A DNA stretch of 64,000 nucleotides from JADKIH01 sp031417395 (GTDB taxonomy: Bacteria; Bacteroidota; Bacteroidia; AKYH767-A; 2013-40CM-41-45), in the NCBI GenBank assembly GCA_031417395.1, contig JANOVM010000057.1:80886-144885 (forward strand), in the 5' to 3' direction. Below, in pieces: positions 43,617 to 52,152 of the stretch. Position numbers and translations under genes: made by a program. The notes below the pieces were generated by a model. That model worked only from the letters and a program-made list of their open reading frames with translations, searched no databases and was not told the DNA's origin. Position 1 is the stretch's first letter, and each line of letters starts with the position of its first letter.

Positions 43617-43985
43617 TTACTTCTTATAATTACTCAAAGCACTTACCAGTAAATCCTTTATCGCTTTTGAATTAATTTGTTCTTCCGATTTGATTTCTAT
43701 ATACCGCGATATTTTTCCTTTACCTTGAAGAATTTTATCAGGGTCTGACAATTCTGTCCCACGATTAAAACCAAGTTTCAACCCTTTTTTAGAAGGTATA
43801 ATTGTGCAAATCAATTCTGAATATTTTTGACCGTAACAATAAGCAATCATTTTTGCCGGAATATCAATTTGCTCTATTATGCCAGGAAGATTTTTAAATA
43901 GAATTTTGCGAAGCAACAAAGCGTTTCTGAAAACCTGTTCGTCATAGCGGGAAAGAAAATCATCTATTTGATTATTTACTTCCAT
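43617..43985 (-). CDS. DUF1801-like protein
   Basis: I start at ATG 43985 (MEVNNQIDDFLSRYDEQVFR), five codons inside a TTG-started frame. The 122-aa protein has the small alpha/beta YdhG/DUF1801 pattern: a helical N-terminus with LLRKILFKNLPGIIEQIDI, then AYCYGQKYSELICTI and LKLGFNRGTEL. Members of this fold have been linked to iron handling, but no firm function exists. It is one of three related genes within 5.8 kb. Confidence 0.65.
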   Translation of the reverse strand: MEVNNQIDDFLSRYDEQVFRNALLLRKILFKNLPGIIEQIDIPAKMIAYCYGQKYSELICTIIPSKKGLKLGFNRGTELSDPDKILQGKGKISRYIEIKSEEQINSKAIKDLLVSALSNYKK

Positions 43986-44001
43986 GTTTTTTGTTTTCAA
44001 T

Positions 44002-44295
44002 TTACGTTATTCTTTTTAGTTTTCGTCTTTTGAAAAATTTGTCTGCCAATAAAACCAAAAATACGGAAAATATTAAGTTGCTAAGAATAACGGCCCAGAG
44101 TGTTTCATAAACTTCAATTCCGAGTTTTAAGAAATAAGAAAGGCCTGAAGCAATTGCTACAGGCGTTTCAATAAGCGCAGTTATGGCCCGCATTGGTTTT
44201 GGCAAGATTTCGTGTAAATAAAAAAACAAAGTCAGAAATATTGTCAATAAAATAATTGTGGAAATAATTATGACATGTCTTTTTGTGAAATTCAT
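44002..44295 (-). CDS. Small hypothetical membrane protein
   Basis: This 97-aa protein has two or three hydrophobic segments (VIIISTIILLTIFLTLFFYL near the start and LSNLIFSVFLVLLADKFF at the end) and a basic C-terminal tail. No family is recognised. It lies 12 bp from the DUF1801 gene upstream on the same strand and 17 bp from the next one, suggesting a short operon. Confidence 0.6.
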   Translation of the reverse strand: MNFTKRHVIIISTIILLTIFLTLFFYLHEILPKPMRAITALIETPVAIASGLSYFLKLGIEVYETLWAVILSNLIFSVFLVLLADKFFKRRKLKRIT

Positions 44296-44307
44296 TTAGA
44301 TCTGTTT

Positions 44308-44736
44308 CTACTTGTCATGATTTAATGAAGTAATTATCATTTCCTTTAATACTTTCAGGTCCACCTCCTCCAGTTTATTAATGTATAAGCAGCCAACCCC
44401 CGTTTTATGCTTACCTAGTTTTTTAAGAGCTTCAGCGTGTTCCTTAATTCCTACACTAATGTACAATGATAAATTAGCTTTGCGGGGAGAAAAACCTATG
44501 CGAAGCCAATCAACTTCCCTTCCTGTAGCCGGACTTTTATATCTTTTAATACCAAAGCCGATGATAGAGCTGCTCCATAATATGGGTTCTTCCTTTGATG
44601 CTTTTTTCATCATCTCCAAAAGCACAAAGCTGTCTTTACGCTTTTGTTCATCTTGAATTGAATTAATAAAATCTTCCACGCTTGCAGAAGTTGGCTTTGT
44701 TTTTATTGTTGCCGGTTTTGATTTTTTTTCAGCCAT
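44308..44736 (-). CDS. DUF1801-domain protein
   Basis: The 142-aa product has a basic N-terminal tail and then a DUF1801 domain: SVEDFINSIQDEQKRKD, IIGFGIKRYKSPATGREVDW, and IKEHAEALKKLGKHKTGVGC with LYINKLEEVDLKVLKEMI at the end. The family is a small cytoplasmic alpha/beta fold without known activity. Together with its two neighbours it may form a three-gene operon read from the minus strand. Confidence 0.85.
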   Translation of the reverse strand: MAEKKSKPATIKTKPTSASVEDFINSIQDEQKRKDSFVLLEMMKKASKEEPILWSSSIIGFGIKRYKSPATGREVDWLRIGFSPRKANLSLYISVGIKEHAEALKKLGKHKTGVGCLYINKLEEVDLKVLKEMIITSLNHDK

Positions 44737-44759
44737 TTTGAAATTATTTTATATCGATT

Positions 44760-44876
44760 TTATAAATTTTCCTTTAAAATATAGAATAAGTATAGCCATA
44801 TTAGTCCTTTAATTATAAAAAATAATAGTCCGACTATTCCGATTTTTTTTAAATACGATTTATACTTAGAATTCAC
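44760..44876 (-). CDS. 38-aa small membrane protein (GTG start)
   Basis: A GTG at 44876 opens MNSKYKSYLKKIGIVGLLFF, then IIKGLIWLYLFYILKENL, ending TAA at 44760. The pattern, a basic N-terminus, KKIGxxG and a 'FFxIKGLIWL' membrane helix, resembles tiny proteins I have met in other Bacteroidota. The codon content and single strong TM segment favour a real gene. No function is known. Confidence 0.5.
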   Translation of the reverse strand: MNSKYKSYLKKIGIVGLLFFIIKGLIWLYLFYILKENL

Positions 44877-45095
44877 TTTTGGGAATTATTGTTTGTTCTG
44901 ATGTCGGTTGTAATGTGAAATATAGCTATTATGAGGCCAAATTTCATAGTTAGACATACTGACGCACCAATTGGCCCGATAAATTTATCGCTTTTTATTG
45001 TATGTCTTGAAAATTTTTGTTAATTATGTATTATTAATTTCCGGAAGTTTCGGATGTTAAAAATTATGAGTTAAAGGCATTACGACCAAGTAACA
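44877..45095. other. Leader-like non-coding stretch ahead of a terminator
   Basis: There is no open frame. This 220 bp lies between the divergent 38-aa gene and the plus-strand terminator and is the only place a short plus-strand transcript ending in that terminator could start. I see no TAnnTTTG match. Confidence 0.35.
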
Positions 45096-45137
45096 GCCGC
45101 CTTGCCTTTCGAAAGAAAGTCAGGCGGCTTTTTTTAT
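45096..45137 (+). terminator. Rho-independent terminator upstream of the C1q-like gene
   Basis: AGCCGCCT (45096-45103) pairs with AGGCGGCT (45123-45130), with an inner CTTTC/GAAAG stem, followed by a run of seven T. Orientation is plus. No plus-strand gene ends upstream for over 15 kb, and the next gene starts 74 bp downstream, so it would act within its leader or end a short RNA. Confidence 0.7.
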
Positions 45138-45210
45138 TTGTTATTAACCGAAATAATGGATTGTTAATAAAAATTGAAACATATTATTCTGAATTAAAAA
45201 CAAAAATAAA

Positions 45211-48200
45211 ATGAAAACATTCTACCACATCACATCACTGCTGCTTTTCGCTTTTATGGTTATGCAAAACGGTTTTGCCCAAGCTCCTAAGTTAATACCG
45301 ATTCAAGGTGTTCTGCGTGATTCAAGCAGCAATCCCCTTGTGGGAACATTCAATGTCCGTTTCTCCATTCTCGATAGTTTTGCAAATGGACAGCAACTAT
45401 GGCAAGAGATCCATTCGGTAACTACCAATGACCTTGGATTGTTTACAACAGAACTAGGCAATGTGGATCCATTTGATCCAATTTTCTGGAGCCACAATGC
45501 AAAGTTTATGAAATTGGAATTGGATACAGGAAACAATAATTACATACATATGGGCACAACACAAATGTTAAGCGTTCCTTATGCTTTATATGCGGATAGC
45601 AGTGCTTCTTCAGCGGATAATATGTGGGCACGTATTTTAACGAGTAATGGTGTTAGCCAAAGTCAGTCCGTAAATATTTATAATGTGAACAATGGCAATG
45701 TGGGAGTAGGCACTACTACTCCGGGAAGCAAACTTTCCGTAAAAGGAAATATGAGCATAGGTGATTCTGCTGCAGCATTAATTGCCCCGCCTAACGGTTT
45801 AAGGGTTGACGGGCCTGTTTTAATTGGTGTCCAGCCACTCATATATGGCGGCGATGGGGGATTCATTGTGATTGACGACGGCAGATTAAGAAGACATGCA
45901 ACGGGTATCGAATATAAAGGTGCTATTGATTCCGCTGAAACAAATACGGGGATTAAAATGATGCTTTCTGCTGCAGATTCGGTAACAGGGAGTAATATTG
46001 ATTTATTAGGAACTAGTAATTCTGCAATTATTATTGGTAACAAAGTTACGGCAACCGGAAGTGGTAAAAGATTAATAGCATATGGTGCAGCTTCTGATCC
46101 GGGATCAGGTAACCCGGTATATACCTGGTCTTATGCTGCCGGTGCAGATATTAATATTGGTGCGACAGATTCTGTCATTGGCAGCAATATGAATTTGAAA
46201 GGGGGCAGTGATTCAGCAATTGTAATTGGCAATTCACTTACTGCAAGTCATGGAAAAAAATTCACCGGATTTTCAGTAAACGCAGCAAACCTTGATGCAA
46301 TTGCTGATCGGTTTATGTGGTCTTTGGGAACAGAAATGAATATTGGAGCAAGAGATTCTGTCATTGGTTCCGATATTACACTTCATAATGGCAGCGACTC
46401 AACAAAGATGATTGGTCTTCGCATTAAAGCAGGCCCTAATTCAGCGGGAGTTAGTTTAAGCAAGAGCTGGTGTGTAGGGTTAAAAGTTACAGATATTGAA
46501 GGACGTAAAAATACAACCGGTGCGGAAATGGGATTGAAAGCGGGAAATTTACTAACGGGACAAAAAATTACACTAACAGGTATTACTGATTCAACAAAGG
46601 TTACTGGAATGCGTGTCATTCCACAAGGTATAGGAAAATCATTTAGAGGTTTTTCTACAGGCTTCTTGCCGGAGATAGAAGACGAGACGATTGTAATGTT
46701 CGCTAACTTTAATAAAGCAATTGGTTCTGAACTTATGGTAAATGCAATTGATTCAGTAATTGGCACTGATATAATCGTAGACAATGGTAACGATTCAACC
46801 AAGGTAATGGGATTGAGAATTAAAGCCGGCCCCAATGCCGCTGCCGGTGATTCATCAACAAAAAACTGGTGTTTCAAAGTTGTAACTACAGATAATGCAT
46901 GGAAGAAAACAACAGGAACCGATCTCATTCTCGGTGCGCCGCAATCTGTTACAGGTCATAGATTAATGTTGATGGGAACAAATGATTCCGCTAAAATTTC
47001 CGGAATAAGTGTTATTCCACAGGGAATAGGAGACAGGTTTGTTGCATTCCGCAGTGACCCATATGCAGAAGATATATTACGTGATTTACCTTCTTATAAG
47101 ACAGCCTTAGGGTCCGATTTTCATTTGTCTGCACGAGATTCAATAAAGGGAAGTGCCTATTACATTAATTCAAGCGATGTAAATGCTCCCTGTGATGCAA
47201 TTGTCAATTACAGTGTTGTTAAATCATCCGGTAATGGATGGGCAATGGATTCACGAATTGAAGCAGCCGATACTGCGGGTGGAATTAAAATGTCATTTAG
47301 CGGTACTGAATCTTTATCACGACTTTTTGGCCATACAATGCAAATGAACGGTCCCGCGAAATCAGCCAATGGAATTATCATTAATGCCAATGGAAATTTA
47401 TGGTCAGCCGGAAGCAGGATTGACGGATGTGAAATTAATATAGCAAATACAAATGCAGATTCAGCTCATGGTGTGATCGTTAAAAACAGCGGACAAAATC
47501 TTAATTTTGGAGGGGATTTTGATGTAAGTGGCGGAATAAATAATATCGGACTGCGAAGCACAGTAAATGGAAATGGCGCAGCAGGTATTTTCAGCGGCAA
47601 CGGTGGTGCAGCAGGTTTGCTTGTAAGCAATGGCAATGTTGGAGTAGGCACTACATTGCCTACAGTTTTGTTAGACGTGAATGGAAGCACTCGCCTTCGT
47701 AGTTTAACAACTTCCGGAATGGTAATGACCGATGCAGCCGGAAATCTTTCATCCGTATCAGCAATCGGAAGTAGTGAAATAACGGATAACTCTATTATTT
47801 CATCCGACATTTTTGACGGAACAATCATGAATGATGATGTAAGTCCGGCGGCGGCTATTGCATATTCTAAACTTAATTTATCGGGCAGCATTGTGAATGG
47901 AGATATTGCAAATTATACGATTGATTTATCTGCTAAAGTCACCAATATACTTCCCCTCTCTAATGGCGGAACCGGAATCAGTTCATCACCTTCAACTTCC
48001 GGTCAGTATTTGCGTAGTTCCGGAGCAAACACCTGGGCTGTTTCTAACATTCAAGCAAATGATTTGCCTTTACTCACAGGAGATGTTTCCGGCAATGTTG
48101 GCAGTAACACCGTTACAGCTATTCGAAATGTTGTTGTTTCAGGAGCGGCTCCTGCAAACGGTGATGTATTAAAATATAATTCGGGCACACTTCAATGGGA

Positions 48201-48630
48201 GCCGACTGCATCAACAGCCCGAGTAGCTTTTGAAGCAGGCGTTCAACCACCGACTCCCATACCTAACAACGTTAACACGGTGGTAATTTATGGTACCCCA
48301 ACATTTAATGATGCCAATGCTTACAATCCTGCAACAGGAATTTTTACAGCTCCTATAGCAGGAATTTATCATTTTGACGCAAGTGTAATGTGGCAGGCTG
48401 TAACAGCAGGGCCGCAATATCAAATGCGTCTTGAAGTGAATGGAGTGGTAAAAAGGGGCACTTATAGTACATTCAATTTTGCACAGGATTTTAATCAATC
48501 CATTTCGATTGATTTGTCTCTGAATGCGGGAGATCAGGTTAAAGTAACCGTATTTCACTCTTCTGCAGGAGCTAAAAATATTTTAGGAGGACTTACATTT
48601 TGTACATTTAGCGGGCATCAGTTATATTAA
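45211..48630 (+). CDS. Large secreted repeat protein with C-terminal C1q-like domain
   Basis: The 1139-aa protein has a signal peptide (ending GFAQ) and an N-terminal domain like those of Bacteroidota tail-fibre-type proteins (LIPIQGVLRDSSSNPLVGTF). The block NGNVGVGTTTPGSKL occurs at about residue 163 and again as NGNVGVGTTLPTVLL near residue 812. Between them lie about seven repeats of 50-60 residues with the pattern 'GxEMxLxAxDSVxGSxIxLxGxxDSxKVIG'. The last ~130 residues (VAFEAGVQPPTPIP onward, ITGEFTAPIAGIYHFDASV-like) form a C1q/TNF-like jelly roll: FTAPIAGIYHFDASVMW and MRLEVNGVVKRGTYSTFN. There is no T9SS tail. Probably a surface or released adhesin or matrix protein. Confidence 0.8.
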   Translation: MKTFYHITSLLLFAFMVMQNGFAQAPKLIPIQGVLRDSSSNPLVGTFNVRFSILDSFANGQQLWQEIHSVTTNDLGLFTTELGNVDPFDPIFWSHNAKFMKLELDTGNNNYIHMGTTQMLSVPYALYADSSASSADNMWARILTSNGVSQSQSVNIYNVNNGNVGVGTTTPGSKLSVKGNMSIGDSAAALIAPPNGLRVDGPVLIGVQPLIYGGDGGFIVIDDGRLRRHATGIEYKGAIDSAETNTGIKMMLSAADSVTGSNIDLLGTSNSAIIIGNKVTATGSGKRLIAYGAASDPGSGNPVYTWSYAAGADINIGATDSVIGSNMNLKGGSDSAIVIGNSLTASHGKKFTGFSVNAANLDAIADRFMWSLGTEMNIGARDSVIGSDITLHNGSDSTKMIGLRIKAGPNSAGVSLSKSWCVGLKVTDIEGRKNTTGAEMGLKAGNLLTGQKITLTGITDSTKVTGMRVIPQGIGKSFRGFSTGFLPEIEDETIVMFANFNKAIGSELMVNAIDSVIGTDIIVDNGNDSTKVMGLRIKAGPNAAAGDSSTKNWCFKVVTTDNAWKKTTGTDLILGAPQSVTGHRLMLMGTNDSAKISGISVIPQGIGDRFVAFRSDPYAEDILRDLPSYKTALGSDFHLSARDSIKGSAYYINSSDVNAPCDAIVNYSVVKSSGNGWAMDSRIEAADTAGGIKMSFSGTESLSRLFGHTMQMNGPAKSANGIIINANGNLWSAGSRIDGCEINIANTNADSAHGVIVKNSGQNLNFGGDFDVSGGINNIGLRSTVNGNGAAGIFSGNGGAAGLLVSNGNVGVGTTLPTVLLDVNGSTRLRSLTTSGMVMTDAAGNLSSVSAIGSSEITDNSIISSDIFDGTIMNDDVSPAAAIAYSKLNLSGSIVNGDIANYTIDLSAKVTNILPLSNGGTGISSSPSTSGQYLRSSGANTWAVSNIQANDLPLLTGDVSGNVGSNTVTAIRNVVVSGAAPANGDVLKYNSGTLQWEPTASTARVAFEAGVQPPTPIPNNVNTVVIYGTPTFNDANAYNPATGIFTAPIAGIYHFDASVMWQAVTAGPQYQMRLEVNGVVKRGTYSTFNFAQDFNQSISIDLSLNAGDQVKVTVFHSSAGAKNILGGLTFCTFSGHQLY

Positions 48631-48649
48631 TGTTTGATTAGTGATATAA

Positions 48650-48693
48650 GAGAATAATTCAACATAATAATATTATTTTGTTGAATTATTCTC
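48650..48693 (+). terminator. Strong 15-bp stem-loop after the C1q-like gene
   Basis: GAGAATAATTCAACA (48650-48664) and TGTTGAATTATTCTC (48679-48693) pair perfectly around a 14-nt loop, 20 bp after the stop codon. There is no long T-run, so it may act as a terminator or as a stabilising 3' hairpin. Confidence 0.5.
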
Positions 48694-48907
48694 CTGCGTT
48701 TGCCCTTTCAGGATAAAATAATCACCGAAGCGCTGATTTCTTGTACAGGTAAACCAATTATTTATTCTCCTGATTATCTAATCTTAAATTCTTTTTATCA
48801 GGCTATTGTATGGAAAACGACTCTTTAAAATGGACCTCAAAATTTTTAAACTTTGTCATTTCTTAATCAGTAATCTGATATGGTTGCAAGAGCATGAACG
48901 ACGATTT

Positions 48908-49378
48908 TTATTTCTTCTTCGGTTTCGGCGCATAATTTTTCTCATACATCACAATCCACTCTTTCGCGCTCATCTTTTTCATTAATTCACCTATGAGTTT
49001 ATAGGGAATCTCATCCATATTCTTAAAACGCACGCAACTCTTACCCATATCCAGTTTTTGTTTGCTGTGTTTAGGATATTCGCTCACAAACCATTTTAAT
49101 AATTTTGGATCAGCATAAATTCCCATGTGGTAAAAATTAATGGATCCTTTTTGAGAAGCTATGCCGGCAAAAGGAAGTGGCTCTTCAGGTTTGCAATGGT
49201 AACCTGCGGGGTAAAGTTTATGCGGCACCACATAACCCAGACCACCGTAGCTAATTGCGGGTTCAAATCCTTTGGGCAGGTTTTTTACAATTACATCGTG
49301 CAGTTTATTAAAGGGAACAAGTCTGTCCTGGGGAAGGTTTAATAAAATCTCTTTAACGGTTTTGCCTTGTGCTTTCAT
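48908..49378 (-). CDS. DUF1801-domain protein
   Basis: The 156-aa product shows the DUF1801/YdhG pattern: TVKEILLNLPQDRLVPFNKL, GFEPAISYGGLGYVVP, GIASQKGSINFYHMGIY, and KSCVRFKNMDEIPYKLIGEL with the basic tail. It is a third relative of the two genes at 43.6 and 44.3 kb. Upstream lies a hairpin similar to the attC-like element at 7231. The cytoplasmic function is unknown; some relatives are called iron chaperones. Confidence 0.85.
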   Translation of the reverse strand: MKAQGKTVKEILLNLPQDRLVPFNKLHDVIVKNLPKGFEPAISYGGLGYVVPHKLYPAGYHCKPEEPLPFAGIASQKGSINFYHMGIYADPKLLKWFVSEYPKHSKQKLDMGKSCVRFKNMDEIPYKLIGELMKKMSAKEWIVMYEKNYAPKPKKK

Positions 49379-49431
49379 ATGGGTATTGTTTAAATCAATT
49401 ATAGTGCTTTTTAATTTACTTGTTTTGTTGG

Positions 49432-49500
49432 GGTATTACCGCAGCACTATTTTTAGCAAAGATAAAAATTAAAAAAGAGAAAATGTAATTGGGTAATGCC
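49432..49500. repeat. Second copy of the attC-like hairpin family
   Basis: The arm GGTATTACCGC pairs with the region ending GGGTAATGCC (49491-49500), and the loop between (ATAAAAATTAAAAAAGAG) resembles that of the 7231 hairpin (ATAAAAATAAAAAGAG). The outer AAC/GTT boxes are not clear here. It lies 53 bp upstream of a DUF1801 gene on the minus strand. Confidence 0.45.
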
Positions 49501-49510
49501 TATTTTAGGT

Positions 49511-49719
49511 GCAGGGTGACTTTCACTATGAATTCGTATTGATTTCATAAGATTATAGTTAACACCCGGTTTTCTGTCGAAGAATTCGCTTCTATTTTCT
49601 AATTCGAGGAATGAAATAAACGAATATTTAACAACATGGTTTTCTGAAATACAAATTATCTCAATAATGCATCTTATATTAAAAATTATATCCATCTTTC
49701 GTAAAAATAATTTCTCCTG
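49511..49719. other. Non-coding stretch upstream of the DUF2339 gene
   Basis: No supported frame; a frame of about 80 codons on the minus strand has no start context and runs across the hairpin. The promoter of the DUF2339 gene should be here, but no clear element is seen. Confidence 0.35.
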
Positions 49720-52152
49720 ATGGAAGTATTTCTCTTTGTATTAATTTTAGGTGTTTTGGTATGGTTCCGCAATTCTGTATTGGAAGAGATGAGGAAGCTT
49801 TCCTATGAAATCCGTTTTCTTAAGGAAAGTATTCAAAAGATGCAGAAGCAGGAGAAGGAAGCTTTTCAACAAAAACCGGCTTCTACCGAAACTGTTCAGG
49901 AAAAACCCCAACAGACAGAACCTGAAAAAGAAATTACCCCTCCTGTCGTTGAGGTAATAAGTCCCGTAATTGAAAAAGAAGCATCAGAGGAAGAAGAAAA
50001 TATATTTAAACAAAGGTATGTAGTTGAAGAAAGGATTCATGAAGAGACTGGTCGTGAAAAATGGACTCCTAAGCCTGAATTTTCAAAACCTTCATTTTTT
50101 GAAAGACACCCCGACCTGGAGAAATTTATTGGCGAGAATCTCATAAACAAAATTGGCATTGCCATTTTAGTACTTGGAATCGGATATTTTGTTAAGTATG
50201 CTATTGACAAAGATTGGATCAATGAAATAGGCAGAGTAGGAATAGGTGTACTGGCAGGAGGTCTGCTAATTGGAATTGCCCATCGGTTGAATAAAACCTA
50301 TAAAGCGTTTAGCTCTGTTCTTGTTGGCGGAGGATTATCGGTTCTGTACTTTACAATAGCCATTGCCTTTCATCAATACCATATTTTCAGTCAGGCCGCA
50401 GCATTTGCTATTATGGTTGTTATAACCGGTTTCGCAGTTGCACTTTCTTTAGCGTACGACAGAGTGGAACTGGCAGTATTAGCATTGATTGGCGGATTTG
50501 CTTCGCCGTTTATTCTAAGCACGGGAGAAGGCAATTACATAATATTATTCACGTATTTATTGATATTGGATTGCGGAATGCTTGTGCTTGCGTATCTGAA
50601 AAAATGGAACCTCGTAAATATATTATGTTATGTTTTTACAGTTCTTATTTACGGAACCTGGCTTATAACAAAATGCTTGAATGTTCCTGATGCACCTTAT
50701 GCCGGGGCTCTCGCTTTTGGCGCAGCATTTTATCTCATCTTCTTTCTAATGAATATTGTCTACAATCTTAAAAATAAAATAGCGTTTAAAGCTTTTGAAA
50801 TCGGAATGTTGTTGAGCAATACTTTTCTTTTTTACGGAGCAGGAATGAGCATCTTGTATTACTATTTCCAAACAGCTTACCAGGGTGTTTTTACGGCGCT
50901 TCTTGGAATTTTTAATTTCGGCTTTGCATTTGTGTTTTATAAAAACAAAAGTATTGACCGCAACCTGATTTATCTTTTAATAGGATTGGTTCTTACTTTC
51001 TTAAGTCTGACGGCTCCTGTGCAGCTGGAAGGAAATTACATTACATTATTTTGGTCGGCTGAAGCTGTATTGTTATTATGGTTTTCAATGAAATCAGGAA
51101 TTAAATTAATAAGGATAACATCCTTCATCGTAAATATTTTAATGTTTATCAGTTTGTTTATGGACTGGTCTAAATATTATCTCAATGGAATGCCGTATTT
51201 ACTTCCGGCTTTTTTAAATAAAGCATTCATCACAAGTTTTGTTTCTTTCGCTTCTGTTTTTTTATCCGGTAGATTAATGAGAAGCGAGCCAGACTATACA
51301 TATAATGCAGGAAAATCAAATTTAGCAGTTTTTAAAGCCATGTTAAAAATTGCTTTTGTTGTGATTCTGTATTTTATGTTCCTGCTTGAAATCAATTACC
51401 AGCTAATCCGCTTCGGACATGATCTTCAGGCAAGAAATATTTCTTTGGGAGTTTACAATTTTTCTTTTTTAACAATAGCCTATATTTATTTACGAAAAAG
51501 AACATCGGGAGTATTTCCTTTTGCTCTAATGGTTTTGTCAACAGTTCTTCTTATTTCTTATTTATTTACCTACAATTCTGCCATTATTCATGTAAGAAGT
51601 AATTTTCTTGTTGATGGATTTAACGGTGTGTTTTTTATTCTACACTTCCTGCTTGCAGGTTTAATTGCTGCAGGAATATATGTTTTCTACCGATCTGCCA
51701 ATAATGTTTTGAGTAAAAACAAATTGGTATGGATTAAATGGATTACGGTCTTTTTAATTGTCTTTCTTTGCAGCGCAGAACTAAACCATATAGTTACCTG
51801 GATTAGTTTCCGTCCGGACTTTGCAATAAGACAGATAAATAATCAGGTATTCAAAGCAGGGTATACAGTTTTATGGGGAATAATTTCTTTACTACTTATG
51901 CAACAGGGAATGCGCAGGAAAGATCGATCGTTGCGAATTATATCACTTTCTCTGTTTTTTATTACCATTTTAAAATTATTTTTATCGGATATAAAAGGTG
52001 TTTCTGAAGGTGGCAGGATTGGAGCATTTATTTCACTTGGAGTTTTATTGTTAGTTGTTTCCTTTATGTACCAGCGATTGAAAGCCTTAATATTAAAGAA
52101 TGAGCAGCCTATTCAAAGTAATGATTCAGAAGAAGCTAATAAGAAGGAATAA
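49720..52152 (+). CDS. DUF2339 multi-pass membrane protein
   Basis: The 810-aa protein begins with a membrane segment, then a charged, proline-rich coil (residues ~15-110, EKEITPPVVEVISPVIEKE). Then comes a long array of more than 20 membrane helices starting ENLINKIGIAILVLGIGYFV. The motif FVKYAIDKDWINEIGRVGIG is the classic DUF2339 start. The family is found next to DUF3999 genes in many genomes and has no known activity; it is possibly an envelope integrity factor. The DUF3999 gene begins directly after its stop. Confidence 0.9.
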   Translation: MEVFLFVLILGVLVWFRNSVLEEMRKLSYEIRFLKESIQKMQKQEKEAFQQKPASTETVQEKPQQTEPEKEITPPVVEVISPVIEKEASEEEENIFKQRYVVEERIHEETGREKWTPKPEFSKPSFFERHPDLEKFIGENLINKIGIAILVLGIGYFVKYAIDKDWINEIGRVGIGVLAGGLLIGIAHRLNKTYKAFSSVLVGGGLSVLYFTIAIAFHQYHIFSQAAAFAIMVVITGFAVALSLAYDRVELAVLALIGGFASPFILSTGEGNYIILFTYLLILDCGMLVLAYLKKWNLVNILCYVFTVLIYGTWLITKCLNVPDAPYAGALAFGAAFYLIFFLMNIVYNLKNKIAFKAFEIGMLLSNTFLFYGAGMSILYYYFQTAYQGVFTALLGIFNFGFAFVFYKNKSIDRNLIYLLIGLVLTFLSLTAPVQLEGNYITLFWSAEAVLLLWFSMKSGIKLIRITSFIVNILMFISLFMDWSKYYLNGMPYLLPAFLNKAFITSFVSFASVFLSGRLMRSEPDYTYNAGKSNLAVFKAMLKIAFVVILYFMFLLEINYQLIRFGHDLQARNISLGVYNFSFLTIAYIYLRKRTSGVFPFALMVLSTVLLISYLFTYNSAIIHVRSNFLVDGFNGVFFILHFLLAGLIAAGIYVFYRSANNVLSKNKLVWIKWITVFLIVFLCSAELNHIVTWISFRPDFAIRQINNQVFKAGYTVLWGIISLLLMQQGMRRKDRSLRIISLSLFFITILKLFLSDIKGVSEGGRIGAFISLGVLLLVVSFMYQRLKALILKNEQPIQSNDSEEANKKE

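Noticed and set aside
45303..48558. Several long minus-strand frames inside the C1q-like gene
   Set aside because: They mirror the low-complexity repeats of the real gene on the other strand.
49453..49695. 80-codon minus-strand frame
   Set aside because: It runs through the attC-like hairpin and has no recognisable domain or start context.
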